A stretch of DNA of 64,000 nt from Macrothele yani (taxonomy: Eukaryota; Arthropoda; Arachnida; Araneae; Macrothelidae): NCBI GenBank assembly GCA_039090855.1, contig CM077005.1, positions 76,442,607 through 76,506,606 of the forward strand. The letters are read 5' to 3'. Shown here one piece after another: positions 52,559 to 62,789 of this stretch. Under the pieces are notes generated by a model, which was not told where the DNA came from, searched no databases, and was given only the letters and a program-made list of their open reading frames with translations. Position 1 is the first letter of the stretch; each line of letters begins with the position of its first letter. Position numbers and translations under genes: made by a program.

Positions 52559-53169
52559 TACATTGTGGAATTTTTGCAAATGATGCCAAGACCACTGTTG
52601 AGGTTTTATCATCGGTAGCAGTTTTCGGCTGACCACTACGTGGCTTGTCGTCTACAGTCCCAATTTCACGGAATTTGGATATCAGGTATGCGACAGTGTT
52701 GTGTGAAATTGGTGGTCCTTCTGGGTGTCGGTTGTTGAAGTCTGCGCTATAATACGGCAGCTGCGCTCCCCAGATATTAGGAACACCTCAGTCTTCTCCT
52801 CTTTTGCAAATGTCATCTGCACTTACCTACATCAAACAATGGTTATTTCAACTTTCTGTGTTGACAACTTGTGAACCACACAACACATAGGTCAAATTTG
52901 ATTACGACAATCGATTTCTGAGAACATTTTCGTCTGGTTTGATATGCAACATGACCCCCTTACAATGTGAAATATTTGACCTTGATCCAATATGACGGAT
53001 TTCAAGATGGCGGCCATGTTCCGGAAATAGCCTAAAAGATGGGCCGCATCACCGATTCTTTGCTGGGGCATTCATATATTTCATTTTCTCTCCCGTTTCT
53101 GAAATGAAAGTGTGTCCTGCGAATTTTGATTCACTTTGTAGATATTATAGCAATACATGATAGATTTGT

Positions 53170-53870
53170 GATTTAAGCGACTTTGGAAGAGGCATGCTAG
53201 TAGGCGAGCTAGGAAGGCAGGTGCAAGCATCTAAGATAGGTCAAACCTGCTCGCCTATGTATGAACAACTGTATCGAGGGTGTACAAGGAGTGGTGCACA
53301 AAAAAACAAAAAAAAAAACAAGCAGTCAACGGTCTCCTCGTGGGCCGAAACTACATTTTAGAGTAACGGCGGCTGGGGAGGATTGTGCGAGATAACAGAC
53401 CACTTTTATTGTGACGGGTAGCCGCGCAGCATAACAGCGGAATTCGAAACGATAATTTCACCGTACCGAGAACGTCACACAGTGACGCTAATATGCTATA
53501 ACAGTGGGAATCCCCTTTATGTACCACTTGTTCCTGCTAAAAACCTAAAATGTCTTCCGCGGTAGGCACAAAAGTACCAAAACTGAACTTTCGAGAAACT
53601 GATAAAAGTTGGCTGGTCCGATGAATCACAAGTTCATTTAATTCACGTCTAGAGATGGCCCAGAATATGGTTCCAACAGCATAAATCGATAGCTCCGAGC
53701 GACTAAGCTTTTACAGTATAAGCTCCTGGAGGCAGTGTATTGGTCTAGGGTCTGTTTTCGTTAGGTATCTTAATACCTTTATAACAGATTTTAGAAGCCA
53801 CAAGCCTCTTAACATCTTTGCAAACCAAGCACTTCCGAACATGCTCATGATATTTCCTGATGGAAAGGGC
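53170..53870 (+). pseudogene. Tc1-like transposase remnant
   Basis: Weak plus-strand reading: DLSDFGRGMLVGELGRQVQA, then after shifts DKSWLVR/SDESQVHLIHV (first Asp) and PGGSVLV.GLFSLGILIPL. It is cut at 53870 where the next Tc1-like element begins. The ends are not identified. Confidence 0.55.
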
Positions 53871-53872
53871 TA

Positions 53873-54776
53873 CACTATGTGGGCAAAAGTGATTGGACAC
53901 TATAAGTAAATAGAAAAAATAGTATTGCATTTACATTAGTATCGGGTAGGTCCTTCATTTGTCGAGATTACAGCAGCCACCCGTACAGGTAGACTGTCCA
54001 CAAGTCCATGAAGTACGAAGAGCGGGATGTTCCTCCTTTCCGCCTTAATCCACTCTGTGAATGAAGAAGTTCGTGTTGGCCTAGACCTCACCCTTCGTTC
54101 AAGTACATCCCATAGGTGTTCCATGGGATTGAGATCCGGGCTCTGAGCAGAACTGTCCTTCCGCGATAACTGATTTTCCTTATACCATTCCATTATAGCC
54201 CTGGAAACATAACAAGCGGTTTTGTCGTCCTGGAAGAAACAATCGTCGTTTCCGTAGAACTGCCACAATGTTGGGAGCATTGAGTTATCTAGGATATCTC
54301 TATACAGCACAGAGTTCATGTAGCCATGAATAACAACCAGTGGACCCACACCGTACCAGCCGAAATAGCTCCATACCATAACTCCACCACCTCCGTACTA
54401 CACAGTCGGCACTATACCCTCAAGAAGCAGGCGTTCTCTGTCGCCGAACCTAGACACTTCCATCCGATGGAATAATATGAAGCGGGATTCATCACTCTTA
54501 ACACATGTCGTCATCGCTGCAATGTCGAATTTTTGTGCCGTTGACACCATCGTAGCCACGTGGCTTTATTGGTATAAGAGATATATGTGGGGCTTCTCGG
54601 CCATGAAATCCGAATGCATGGGCCTCTCTTCGAAGTGCCTTGGTAGGGACCATAACGACTTTGGCCATCTGAAACTCATGTGATATAGCAGGCATTGTTG
54701 GGACCTGGTTTTCACAGATCTCCCTTTAAAGCGATGATCTCGGAATGAAGCTGTGTTATGTTACCCATGGTCGTAT
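53873..54776 (-). mobile_element. Tc1-like element T6, one end seen
   Basis: Left end CACTATGTGGGCAAAAGTGA after TA at 53871-53872. The opposite inverted end was not found near 54780, so it may be truncated. Confidence 0.7.
53936..54768 (-). pseudogene. Tc1-like transposase pseudogene (T6, DD35E)
   Basis: Minus-strand start at 54768 (MGNITQLHSEIIALKGDL), soon stopped. The first Asp is in SDESRF near 54480. The open 147 codons from 54379 carry FFQDDKTACYVSRAIMEWYK (second Asp) and AQSPDLNPMEHLWDVLERRV, with the Glu 35 residues later, and end MNEGPTRY-like at 53936. In the second motif the usual DNAPCH is DKTACY. The DNA-binding half is mostly lost. Confidence 0.8.
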
Positions 54777-56355
54777 TTATACCGGATAATTATTTTTGTT
54801 TTCAGACTTCTTAGTCTCGATTGGCACGGTTGGTAATAATCAAAATAAAGAAATCGGTGGAATACGGGTCGCCTAGGTAATATATACACAAAATTCCCAG
54901 ACAGGTGTTATACAAACTCCCCAAATAGTTTGTAAAAAAGTGATTTATTCACAATTTGTCCAATATTATAGTTTTAGGCATCAGATGTGTAGGAATGCTA
55001 CTTGAATTCAGATTTCCTATTTTTCCCTTAACAATTTACGATACCTATTTAAATCACCAGAATGGTACTTTTTTTCATGAAGCATGTTTACCTCAGTTTT
55101 TGTAGTTATACTACAAAATCATGGAGATTTGTTTATTAATGCAATCAAACAGTATAATAGAAATGATATGTACCACCAAGCTGAACAGCCTAGGATTTTC
55201 CAAATAGAATATCATCCCCAATTTGTTTTCGATTCTTGCCAAACCACTGGCTTGAAGATTTTTCTGATTCAGAAATAAATTAGGGCTATATTTTTTATTT
55301 TTTATTAATAGTTTAATGTCTTTCACAAGAGGCAAGTGCTAGGGGAAAAGTACGCTTTACCAGTTAGGAGAAAAAAATTTACCACGAAATTCTGAGCAGT
55401 AAATATTTACCTCCTCACCGTTGACCACTCTGGAGGTTGATGATTTTTATTTGAACTCAGGCTGTGAAAATTCAAGAGGAAATTGATCACTTGTCCACAG
55501 TACAACCCTTTATGTTAAATTTCTTGTAAGGCGATAAACTGTAATGAAATTTCAAATCGTTTCTTAATTTTCGGAACTTCCCGTTTAGATATGTTGCATT
55601 TTTTATCAATGGCGAAAAAGGAAAAAAGTACATAAAAAACATGAAGAGCATTTCCACCTGGGTTCCAACTATCCTGTTTAACTTTCAAAACCTTTACCGA
55701 CTTTGGCTGTTAGCCAAATACAGCGGTTGGAAAACAAGGAAGGATAAAGAAAATGGCGTGAACTTTGCTTGGGGTTGAAACTCAGCCAAAACATCAAATC
55801 TATCCCCTAAGAGAATTCTTTGTGTGTTTTAGGAAAAACTGGCTGATAAAGAAGAGCTTTATCCGTTTATCAGGAGAAAGTCGGAAAACATACAAAAGGT
55901 TTTAGATAGTACATTAAAGTTCTAATGCTCTTCGTAAGTTTTAATACCAATCGAAAGAGAAACGCCCTGAACTCTTGATATAGAACTATTGGTTTCTGAC
56001 GTGATTCTTCGGTTACAGAGAGAAACATTGCTGGCTTTTCAATGTTATTACATTTTTTCTTTTCATTTTAAATCCTTGTACACGATATCGGGTAAATATA
56101 TACGATCTATACCTGTATGATAATAAAATATATCTATTATTCGTTTTAATAAATTAGAAACTGATATTATCTCACAGTCAAAATGTAAGATGCGACAGAT
56201 GGCGAACTGAAATTTCATTTTCCAATTACGTTACTATGTATATTCTGACTGAAGTGCTTTCCCAAATGATTGAAGTTGAAACCTTGGGATAAAATATGTT
56301 ATATTCAGATATTACAATTCATGGTTTGTGCAGATTTAAAAGATTTTTTTTTCAT
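54777..56355. other. Intergenic
   Basis: No gene or element recognised. The small ORFs at 55084-55335 overlap on opposite strands and lack domains. Confidence 0.5.
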
Positions 56356-56358
56356 ATA

Positions 56359-56612
56359 CACCGGTGTGCAAAAATTAAGGACGAAGAGGAGAACTTAGCA
56401 TAACATCGGAACGAGGAGGCAGAACGGACCGAAAGACCACTCAGGAGATAGACTAGGGTCCGGTACGGCAGAGCATGCGCATATATGCAGCATGACGTAT
56501 AGGGGGGTCGGAAGGGTATAAAGCACACGGGCAGCATACGCTCAGCAATTCGGTGAAAGCTATTGCACGGTGTACATCAGTTTGAACGGTGTACATCGGT
56601 TTGAACGACGCC
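56359..56612 (+). repeat. Tc1-like family T1, terminal fragment
   Basis: CACCGGTGTGCAAAAATTAA after TA (56357-56358), then the same non-coding leader as 34791-34530 in reverse (GACTAGGGTCCGGTA, GCAGCATGAC). It stops just after the start-codon region and runs directly into a LINE fragment. Confidence 0.85.
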
Positions 56613-56619
56613 AAAAATC

Positions 56620-57530
56620 GGATTGTCATCTACAAAATTTGTATCATATGGCGTAATCCCGTATTTCTTTCATGATTTAATTTTATTTGCTGATGATGCA
56701 ACAATTTTATTCAAGGGTAATAATACTTTAGATCTTACATCTAGAATAAATGCACAACTTGTGGTGGTGACAAATTGGTTAAATAACAATGAATTGATTA
56801 TTAATGTAAACAACACCAAGGCTATGATCTTTTCTAAACTACAAATACTATAATCTTTGAGTGACTTGGTGGTCTTGAATGGAGCTAAAATTGATTTTGT
56901 GAATAAGTCATTCTTGTTTGGGAGTATTGATTCGAAATGATTTGAAATGGAATATGCATATTGACAACATGAGTAATATATTATCTAGAAAAATTGGGAT
57001 AGTTAGTAAGATTATGATAATTTTGTCCCCTAAAATAATGATATTGTTATACTACACACTGATACAAACGCATATAAATTACTGTATACTGACATGGGGG
57101 CAAACAACACAATATAACTTAAGAAAATACAGGTATTGCAGAATAGATACATAAGATTAATAGACCTAAAACTCTTAATAATTCTGTACCTAATTTTATC
57201 TTTAGGTCAGACGTAAATCCCAATACATATAATTTACTTACAATAAAACAATTATTTGACTATAATCTTGGTAAAATAATGTTCAGAAGAATTAAAAATG
57301 ATTTATACAATGACTTAATATCATTAAATATTCGTACTCATATTTATGAAACCAGGAATCGATCAACACTCATACCTAATTTCCCTCGGACAGAAACAAT
57401 TAAAATGAATATAAATTATTCGGTTCCAAAACTTTGGAACTCTTTGCCTTGTGACATAACATCTTTTAACAATTTTGACCTATTTAAAAAATTCAAACAC
57501 CACCTTATGTACAAGTCTCTCAACTAATAT
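56620..57530 (+). pseudogene. LINE reverse-transcriptase C-terminal fragment
   Basis: Reads FHDLILFADDATILFKGNN (the YXDD box as FADD), TNWLNNNELIINVNNTKAMI, a shift, GVLIRNDLKWNMHIDNMSNI, YYTLIQTHINYCILTWG, a shift, and from 57279 MFRRIKNDLYNDLISLNIRT to SVPKLWNSLPCDITSFNNFD. This is the order found in Jockey/CR1/L2-like LINEs. The 3' end at about 57785-57830 has (TGAA)n followed by A's, a tail seen in L2/Daphne-type elements. 5'-truncated inside the RT domain. Confidence 0.85.
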
Positions 57531-57784
57531 GAAATTGACCTGTGCTGGTCGCTGGATTGATTTCACGGCTTATGGATAGACCTTGTATCTATATATTTAT
57601 TTAATCTTTCAGTTATATTCAGTATGCCTCTGACTTGTCTTTTGCATTGCTCTTTGTTGTTTGTGTCTTTTTTTTTTTAGTACTAGGGGTGGGAGGGCTT
57701 TGTCAGGCCTTACGGCCTTTTCCCTCCTCCTCCTGGTTGCTACAATTTTTGTAATTGATTATATTGTTTGTATTTTGAAATGTA

Positions 57785-57830
57785 ATATGTGGCAACTGAA
57801 AAATGAATGAATGAAAAAAAAAATGAAATG
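57785..57830 (+). repeat. LINE 3' tail, (TGAA)n
   Basis: AAAATGAATGAATGAAAAAAAA forms the 3' edge of the LINE fragment. Confidence 0.8.
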
Positions 57831-57949
57831 TTCGTCTTGCACATCATTGCTTTCTATGGCATGAAATCCAGCCTTATTTAAATAGTTTCTTACTGTCGCC
57901 TATTTCACGTTGTTTCAGGCTCGTGGAACGAAGTCCAAACACATCCACA

Positions 57950-58965
57950 AATCAATTTTCGGATCCGATTCCTTTTCAAAATTTAAGAGAAGACGCTCTA
58001 TGACATATCTTCTATACTTTATTTTGATTCGCAATTATCCTTTGGTCCAGTTGTTGCAACCTCGAAGTCGTACTAGGTGGCAAAAACTTCAACTTCACAG
58101 CTGTCAATTTAGGAGAAAGGTTATGTGTCGTGCAATTATCCTCTAGCAAGAGGACTTTCTTTCTTTTTTCTTTTTTCTGCCATCTCTCTAGTAAACACAA
58201 CCAGCCATTCATGAAAAAGTTTTTGGGTGATACAAGCTTTTTTGTTGTTCCGATACGTCACTGGCAATGATGACATATCAATGTTTTTGAAACATCGAGG
58301 CTTGAATGATTTTCCTACAATGAAAGGCTTCGTCTATCGCTTCCATCCATATTTACACAAAGCAACAGAGGGATGTGTTGTTTACTTGATTTTCCACCTT
58401 TACATTTTTCACCACAAATGGCCATTGTTTTTGCTAGTAGCATCTTGTAAAAAAGTCCTGTCTCGTCTGCATTGTAAATACAATCCGTAGAAGTGTCCTT
58501 AAGAATACGATCCATGTTTTTTTCTTCCAGTAGTTAATTGCAGAAATATTTGCTGCTCCCGCTTCGGGGTTTGACAGGAGATGTTATGACGATCCTTGAA
58601 ACGCTGTAACCAATCAGTCCCAAGGTCAAATTGTTTGTAACCCACGGCCAATCTGAAAGTTCCGGCTTTTTCCTGCAATATTGGAGCACTTAGAGTCAAA
58701 TTTTGATCTCGAGCCGAAGTAAAGCAGTTGAATAAAGCTTCTTCAAAGTCAGGATAAAGAGTACAGCGCATTTTCTTCCATTTTGATACACTTTCTGACT
58801 TCGCTAGCTCAGCTAAAAGATGTGTACGGTTCCTTAAAATCGTTGATAACGAACTCGGTGGAATTCCATAGTTTTTACCACATTTTCCTTCTTTTGACCT
58901 CCATCGCATTTTGCGATAATTTCACCTTTCGTAACAAAATTTAGAGCTTTTCGCTTTTGCGACAT
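57950..58965 (-). pseudogene. pogo/Tigger-like transposase pseudogene
   Basis: Minus-strand start at 58965 (MSQKRKALNFVTKGEIIAK), then GKNYGIPPSSLSTILRNRTH (CENP-B-type HTH) and LSAPILQEKAGTF plus GTDWLQRFKDRHNISCQT (second HTH). Catalytic part: DCIYNADETGLFYKML (first Asp), VLLLEDNCTTHNLSPKL (second Asp) and FLPPSTTSRLQQLDQRIIAN (third Asp). Frameshifts separate the pieces. The first two Asp are at the usual Tigger positions. Confidence 0.85.
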
Positions 58966-59489
58966 TTTACTGACGACATGGTCAATGAAATCCAAATGAA
59001 TGAAATGAAGAAAGACTCCCTATGGAGTAAGCTACCGCCAGACAAGAAAGTATATTTTAATGATTAATAAATATGTAATGGTCTAGGCTCCTGGAGTAAG
59101 CTACAGCCAGACAAGAGGAGATAACTTATGGCTTTCTATTCGTACAGTGACAAAGCAACTCTTTTTCCTCTGCCTTTGTTCAACTTCTTTGTTTCTTGTG
59201 CATTTCACATTTAAATACTACCTTCCTGGAACTCAGTAATCCTTCCGGACAGACCCTTCACTCGTAGTCTATTCAACTTTGTGATGTTTCGCTGCTTTCC
59301 CCCTTCTTTTCCACACACGTAGGTTCATTTCTTGAGCCAATTTTGTTTATCTACCTTGCCTTTGCTCCCCCTTCTCCCCTAGCTGTGCTGTGCCAGTGGA
59401 TTGTTGTTACTGCTGTACGGGTTTGGCTTTAGAAGTTCATTGTAGCAGTAAATGGATACTTTTCATTGTCTATGAAGCGTTTTTTTAAC
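58966..59489. other. Tigger 5' leader or intergenic
   Basis: No ORF. Contains the direct repeat GGAGTAAGCTAC(C/A)GCCAGACAAG at about 59023 and 59096. Confidence 0.4.
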
Positions 59490-59590
59490 TTGTAATTTTC
59501 TACTAAAGCAAAGGGACCTGACAATTTGTTCCTTATAACAGTAAATTCGCTATAAACGACTTCGTTATAAACTAGAGCGACTGTTTATAT
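59490..59590 (-). repeat. Tigger-like terminal region
   Basis: Minus-strand TTATAACGAAGTCGTTTATA, then GCGAATTTACTG..TATAAGG and GGTCCCTTT. This resembles the 5' terminal sequence of Tigger elements (CGTTATAACGAA...GGTCCC), about 530 bp upstream of the transposase start, so the element probably begins near 59590. The opposite end was not found. Confidence 0.6.
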
Positions 59591-59725
59591 ATACGTAAAC
59601 GGAGAAGATCTCGAGAAGAAAATGAAATTACCGCGGACAGGAAGTCGGTGAAGAAGTAGAAAATAATTTTGTCCAAGTTTTCACTGGGACACTAACAACG
59701 CTACGTACAATGATCCTGCTACATA

Positions 59726-61016
59726 CTGGGTATGTGCATAAGTTCTACCCGTTTTGTAGGCTACAAAGAAAGGAGGAGAACACAACAAATAACGTACCTA
59801 GGATTTCACATAACTGCCATCATTCTGTATGACCTCTTGCAATATGTCTATGAGTAGGTGAATCCCACGCCGGGAAAGCTCCTGTGTTTAGAGTACAAAA
59901 AGTCATGTAATGCCCGTTTTCACATCGTCCACATCATCGGAGGTTTAAGGAGCGAATGCGTTCTGTAACGATCAAAAAAGGTGGTAATCCGTAATTTCCA
60001 GGTCAGGGGAACACTCCGGGTGAGGTACCAAACGCTTCCCAACCAAAGTCCAGTAATTTTTTGCCAAGTGATTAAAGCAGCATGAGGCCTGGTTTTATAA
60101 TGATGAAAGATCACGCCTTTGCGATTGACGAGTGCTAGCCTCTTCAATGTCAGTTGTTCTCGCAATATGTCCAACTGTTGGCAGTAGAGGTCAGCATTTA
60201 TCGTTCGGTTAGGTGCCAACACCTCCCAGTGGATTATTCCCTGCACATCCCAACAAACGCTCAACAAAACCTTTTTGGGATGCAGTCCTCCTTTTGAAGT
60301 CGACGAAGCAGGATCCGCATCTTGGCGCACAATCTGTCGACGCTTTACATTACGGTACAGTACCCGTTTCTCATCACCCATTACAATTCGTTCCAGAAAC
60401 AGTTCTTATCTGTAACGAGAAAGCAAAGAAACACAGTTACACATTCTCTCCTCTCGTTGTTTTGCAGAAAGATGGTGTGGAACCAAGTTGTCGAACTTAG
60501 TGATGAACCCAAGCACATGCATCCGCCTTTCAACTGTTGCTCTGTATACCGACAACATTTTCGCTAATTCGTGAACAGTTGGATGTGGGGTCATGTTTTG
60601 TGGATTGGTCCGCATCCTGGTCAGAAACCACGGATGAACGTCCAGAACGTGGTTGATCTTCACAGCTTTGGTCTCCGTCCCAAAGTTTCTGAAACCAACG
60701 GCGACATGTGCTATTATCAAATGTATCCTTCCCATACACTTGACAGATGTTGCGACAAGACGCGGAAGCACTACTGCCTTTATCGAACTCGTACAGTAAA
60801 CAATGTCTAATGTGCTCCTTATCGCATGTCATGTTACACTTTCCGTGATTTCCGTTACGAATGACTTACTCGGACAAACCTAGTGTCTCTATATGCTCTA
60901 CTGCTCCACGCTTTATTGGCCGAAAGTTCGGCATCGCAGCGTTATCTGTGATGTAACTACTCCGATCGCAATTTGCATCTATTGCAAGCACGGGAAGAAT
61001 TTTTGCACGCATCCAA
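59726..61016 (-). mobile_element. Mariner element, 1291 bp
   Basis: Left end CTGGGTATGTGCATAAGTTC; right end, inverted, TTGGATGCGTGCAAAAATTC; both followed by TNCCCG. TA flanks are at 59724-59725 and 61017-61018. Confidence 0.9.
59920..60832 (-). pseudogene. Mariner transposase pseudogene, catalytic Asp lost
   Basis: Minus-strand start at 60832: MTCDKEHIRHCLLYEFDKGS, YGKDTFDNSTCRRWFQKLWD and EDQPRSGRSSV. A frame change, then NPQNMTPHPTVHELAKMLSV (second HTH). After 60381: MGDEKRVLYRNVKRRQIV (first Asp), GLHPKKVLLSVCWDVQGIIH (the WD.KG.. block) and VIFHHYKTRPHAA, where the second catalytic Asp of HHDNARPHA is Tyr. A shift then ruins the last motif. Inactive. Confidence 0.88.
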
Positions 61017-61190
61017 TAAAAGAAGAGGGCCTCAACAATATTAGGAACCCCAGGTCCATGTGCCTCCTGTCAATGTACAAAATCTTCACTTTGGTTCACC
61101 ACCGTGGAAGGAAATACTGGACATAGCTCAAGCAAGAGAACAAGCTAGATCCAGTAGTGGCTACAGTATTTTACCTTATATACTGAGAGA

Positions 61191-61459
61191 ACATTTTTAC
61201 ACTGTTACATATGAAGAGGCTTACTACACACATATATACTGTATGTATATATATAGCAATGTCATATCCAGTAGTAAGCAAAAATTGCACTTTTAGTAAG
61301 GTTTTAGAAATTCGCTTTATTGCATACACTACGATGATTCCTCCACCGCTTTTAGTTAAGCGTTAACTGCAGTGTATTTTTTCTTTATTATACTTGTTTT
61401 TGTTTATATTTGCTTGAGAAATATAAGGACTGAATAATATAATACTTATAAATACACAG
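61191..61459. other. Intergenic AT-rich DNA
   Basis: Nothing recognised beyond the end of the RTE fragment. Confidence 0.45.
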
Positions 61460-61760
61460 TTGACGTGTACCAGGAACATCAAATAGAAATCATCGTTCTT
61501 TCCACGTTTATAAGTGAGTCCGGAAAAAATTCTCATCGGCCTCCACCGGGAATCGAACCCAATGGAAGCCACCGGCAATCGAACCCAATGGCCGCCACCG
61601 GGAATCGAACCCAATGGACGCCACCGGCAATTGAACCCAATGGCCGCCACCGGGAATCGAACCCAATGGACGCCACCGGCAATCGAACACAGTGGCCGCC
61701 ACATAGAATCGAACACAATGGACGCCACATAGAATCGAACCCAATACTTAATGGTTTGGA
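61460..61760 (-). repeat. 26-bp tandem array of B-box-like sequence
   Basis: A leader TTGACGTGTACCAGGAACATC...ATTCTCATCGGCC (61461-61541), shared with the foldback SINE at 35254, runs into eight units of 26 bp with AATCGAAC at 61551, 61577, 61603, 61629, 61655, 61681, 61707 and 61733. Units 1, 3 and 5 read GGGAATCGAACCC, the exact complement of the tRNA B box; units 2, 4 and 6 have GGC instead of GGG. Alternation gives a 52-bp dimer. Because 26 is not a multiple of 3 and stops are rare, several overlapping ORFs appear by chance. Confidence 0.9.
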
Positions 61761-62373
61761 AGGTGTGACGTATATTCTAAATTAACTTTCCTTTTTAGTT
61801 TATTTCCCTATGTAAATTTTGAGTTTGTTCTCAGTTATACTTCACAACTTAACGTGATATCTTCTCTCTAAAACGAATACTGTTGGCAACACAATTGAGG
61901 TCAGAATGAGCGTGACGTGTAACTGTATGAGATAAGAACATAGATAAAAACTACGATACAACAGTTGCTCGTGTGGGGTGTTGGATGTGTGGTTGGTACT
62001 GATTTGTTAAGTAAAATGTGAAATGCTATGTGGTGCTGATGAAATAGTGATGGAATAAAGCCAATTCCCCTAAGTTTGACTTCTGTTTAAATGTTTCGTC
62101 TGGCCGTTAAGGTTTAATTTAGCAACTCTTTCGTCATATGGTTATGTTTTAAAATAACGTAAGAAGAACAACAAAAGTTCAAGCTCGAAAAGAGATTACG
62201 TTATAAAGGTAAAAAAGTATCAATGCAAATATTACAATTTCGAGTTTTTCAAAAAGTGCTTTCTAACGTATTGAGCTAAAAACGTGAAGTGTGTGTGTAC
62301 AAGGAGACGTATTTATTGAACTGGAATAGTATTTATATTATTTGTTACCCCCATGTTACGAAACATGGCCCGC
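61761..62373. other. Intergenic
   Basis: No gene or element recognised. Confidence 0.5.
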
Positions 62374-62384
62374 GGAATATGTCA

Positions 62385-62567
62385 CTGTAGACCATTCTGA
62401 GTAGTTGTCGAAGTGTTCGAGTCCCGACTGAGGAATGGGTAGTGTGTAAGTCTTACGGCACTGGCTCTCTCCCTTTCCTGGAGCCAGTGGCCTCAAATCA
62501 GGGACGGGCAACTGCTTATTTCCATAAGAGTTGCTTATATTGGTAGTTAAACCTACGAGAACAAAAA
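62385..62567 (+). mobile_element. SINE-A copy, head deleted, 11-bp duplication
   Basis: Starts within the tRNA-like head (TAGACCATTCTGAGTAG...GTTCGAGTCCCGACT) and keeps the body (GGCACTGGCTCTCTCCC, CAAATCAGGGACGGGCAACT). Flanked by GGAATATGTCA at 62374-62384 and 62568-62578. Confidence 0.85.
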
Positions 62568-62578
62568 GGAATATGTCA

Positions 62579-62787
62579 TTATTCTTGTCAAACAGGCACT
62601 GCCATCACCAATGGAGGAAGACATGTCATCTGCTCGCTCTATATTCCACTTCATCTTACATGTACTTAAACGCATTTGGACTCTGATAGAATTGTGTTCC
62701 CTTGTTTTGCGTTGGATCTGAGTAGGGAATACAAAATTTCATTATATTATGATCCCAAATCAAATTCGCATGCACCATGTTTTGAAA
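62579..62787. other. Intergenic
   Basis: Nothing recognised between SINE and mariner. Confidence 0.45.
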
Positions 62788-62789
62788 TA

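Larger units (their letters stand above)
50600..52830 (-). pseudogene. DUF4817-type transposase pseudogene, split by mariner
   Basis: The minus-strand start near 52830 (MTFAKEEKTEVFLI) leads into RHPEGPPISHNTVAYLISKF and GTVDDKPRSGQPKTATDD, an N-terminal HTH of the DUF4817 type. After the mariner it resumes at 51270: VHDITQQNAITASQSLYGFF, RDPSSAQGILFNGEANFYVS (FNDE-like position), NRQNHKYWGDTN, then QDGVPPHYGK and RSPDLTPLTFCLWGHLKH. In the last motif the usual acidic residue before F is Thr. Many stops and shifts; inactive. Confidence 0.75.
50085..53138 (-). mobile_element. Tc1/mariner-superfamily element, ~340-bp TIRs
   Basis: Left end CAGGGCGAATCAAAAGTCAC; right end, inverted, CAAAGTGAATCAAAATTCGC. 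Both are followed by CAGGACAC, and TA flanks each side (50083-50084 and 53139-53140). The arms stay similar for ~340 bp (GAAATGAAATAT, CAAAGAATCGGTGA, TAGGCTATTTCC, TATTGGATCAAGGT, GTTCACAAGTT). The left arm has an extra ~90-bp G-rich stretch. Without the nested mariner it is about 1.77 kb. Confidence 0.85.
59598..61190 (+). pseudogene. RTE LINE fragment split by a mariner
   Basis: 59598-59725 aligns with the RTE at about 42955-43093 (AATTTT..CAAGTTTTCACT, CAACGCTAC, ACAATGATCCTGCTACATA). 61017-61190 continues it (GTACAAAATCTTCACT, TGGACATAGCTCAAGCAAGA, GAACAAGCTAGATCC, CTGAGAGAAC), equal to about 43094-43275. The two halves meet exactly at the TA duplicated by the mariner. Strongly decayed and older than copies A and B. 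Confidence 0.8.

Noticed and set aside
57785..57830. Independent microsatellite
   Set aside because: It sits exactly at the 3' end of a LINE fragment and is better read as its tail.
61551..61758. CRISPR-like array
   Set aside because: Units are contiguous 26-bp repeats without unique spacers, in an animal genome.
61363..61785. Repetitive protein ORFs on both strands
   Set aside because: The 26-bp unit is open in several frames at once; codon use follows the DNA repeat, not a protein.
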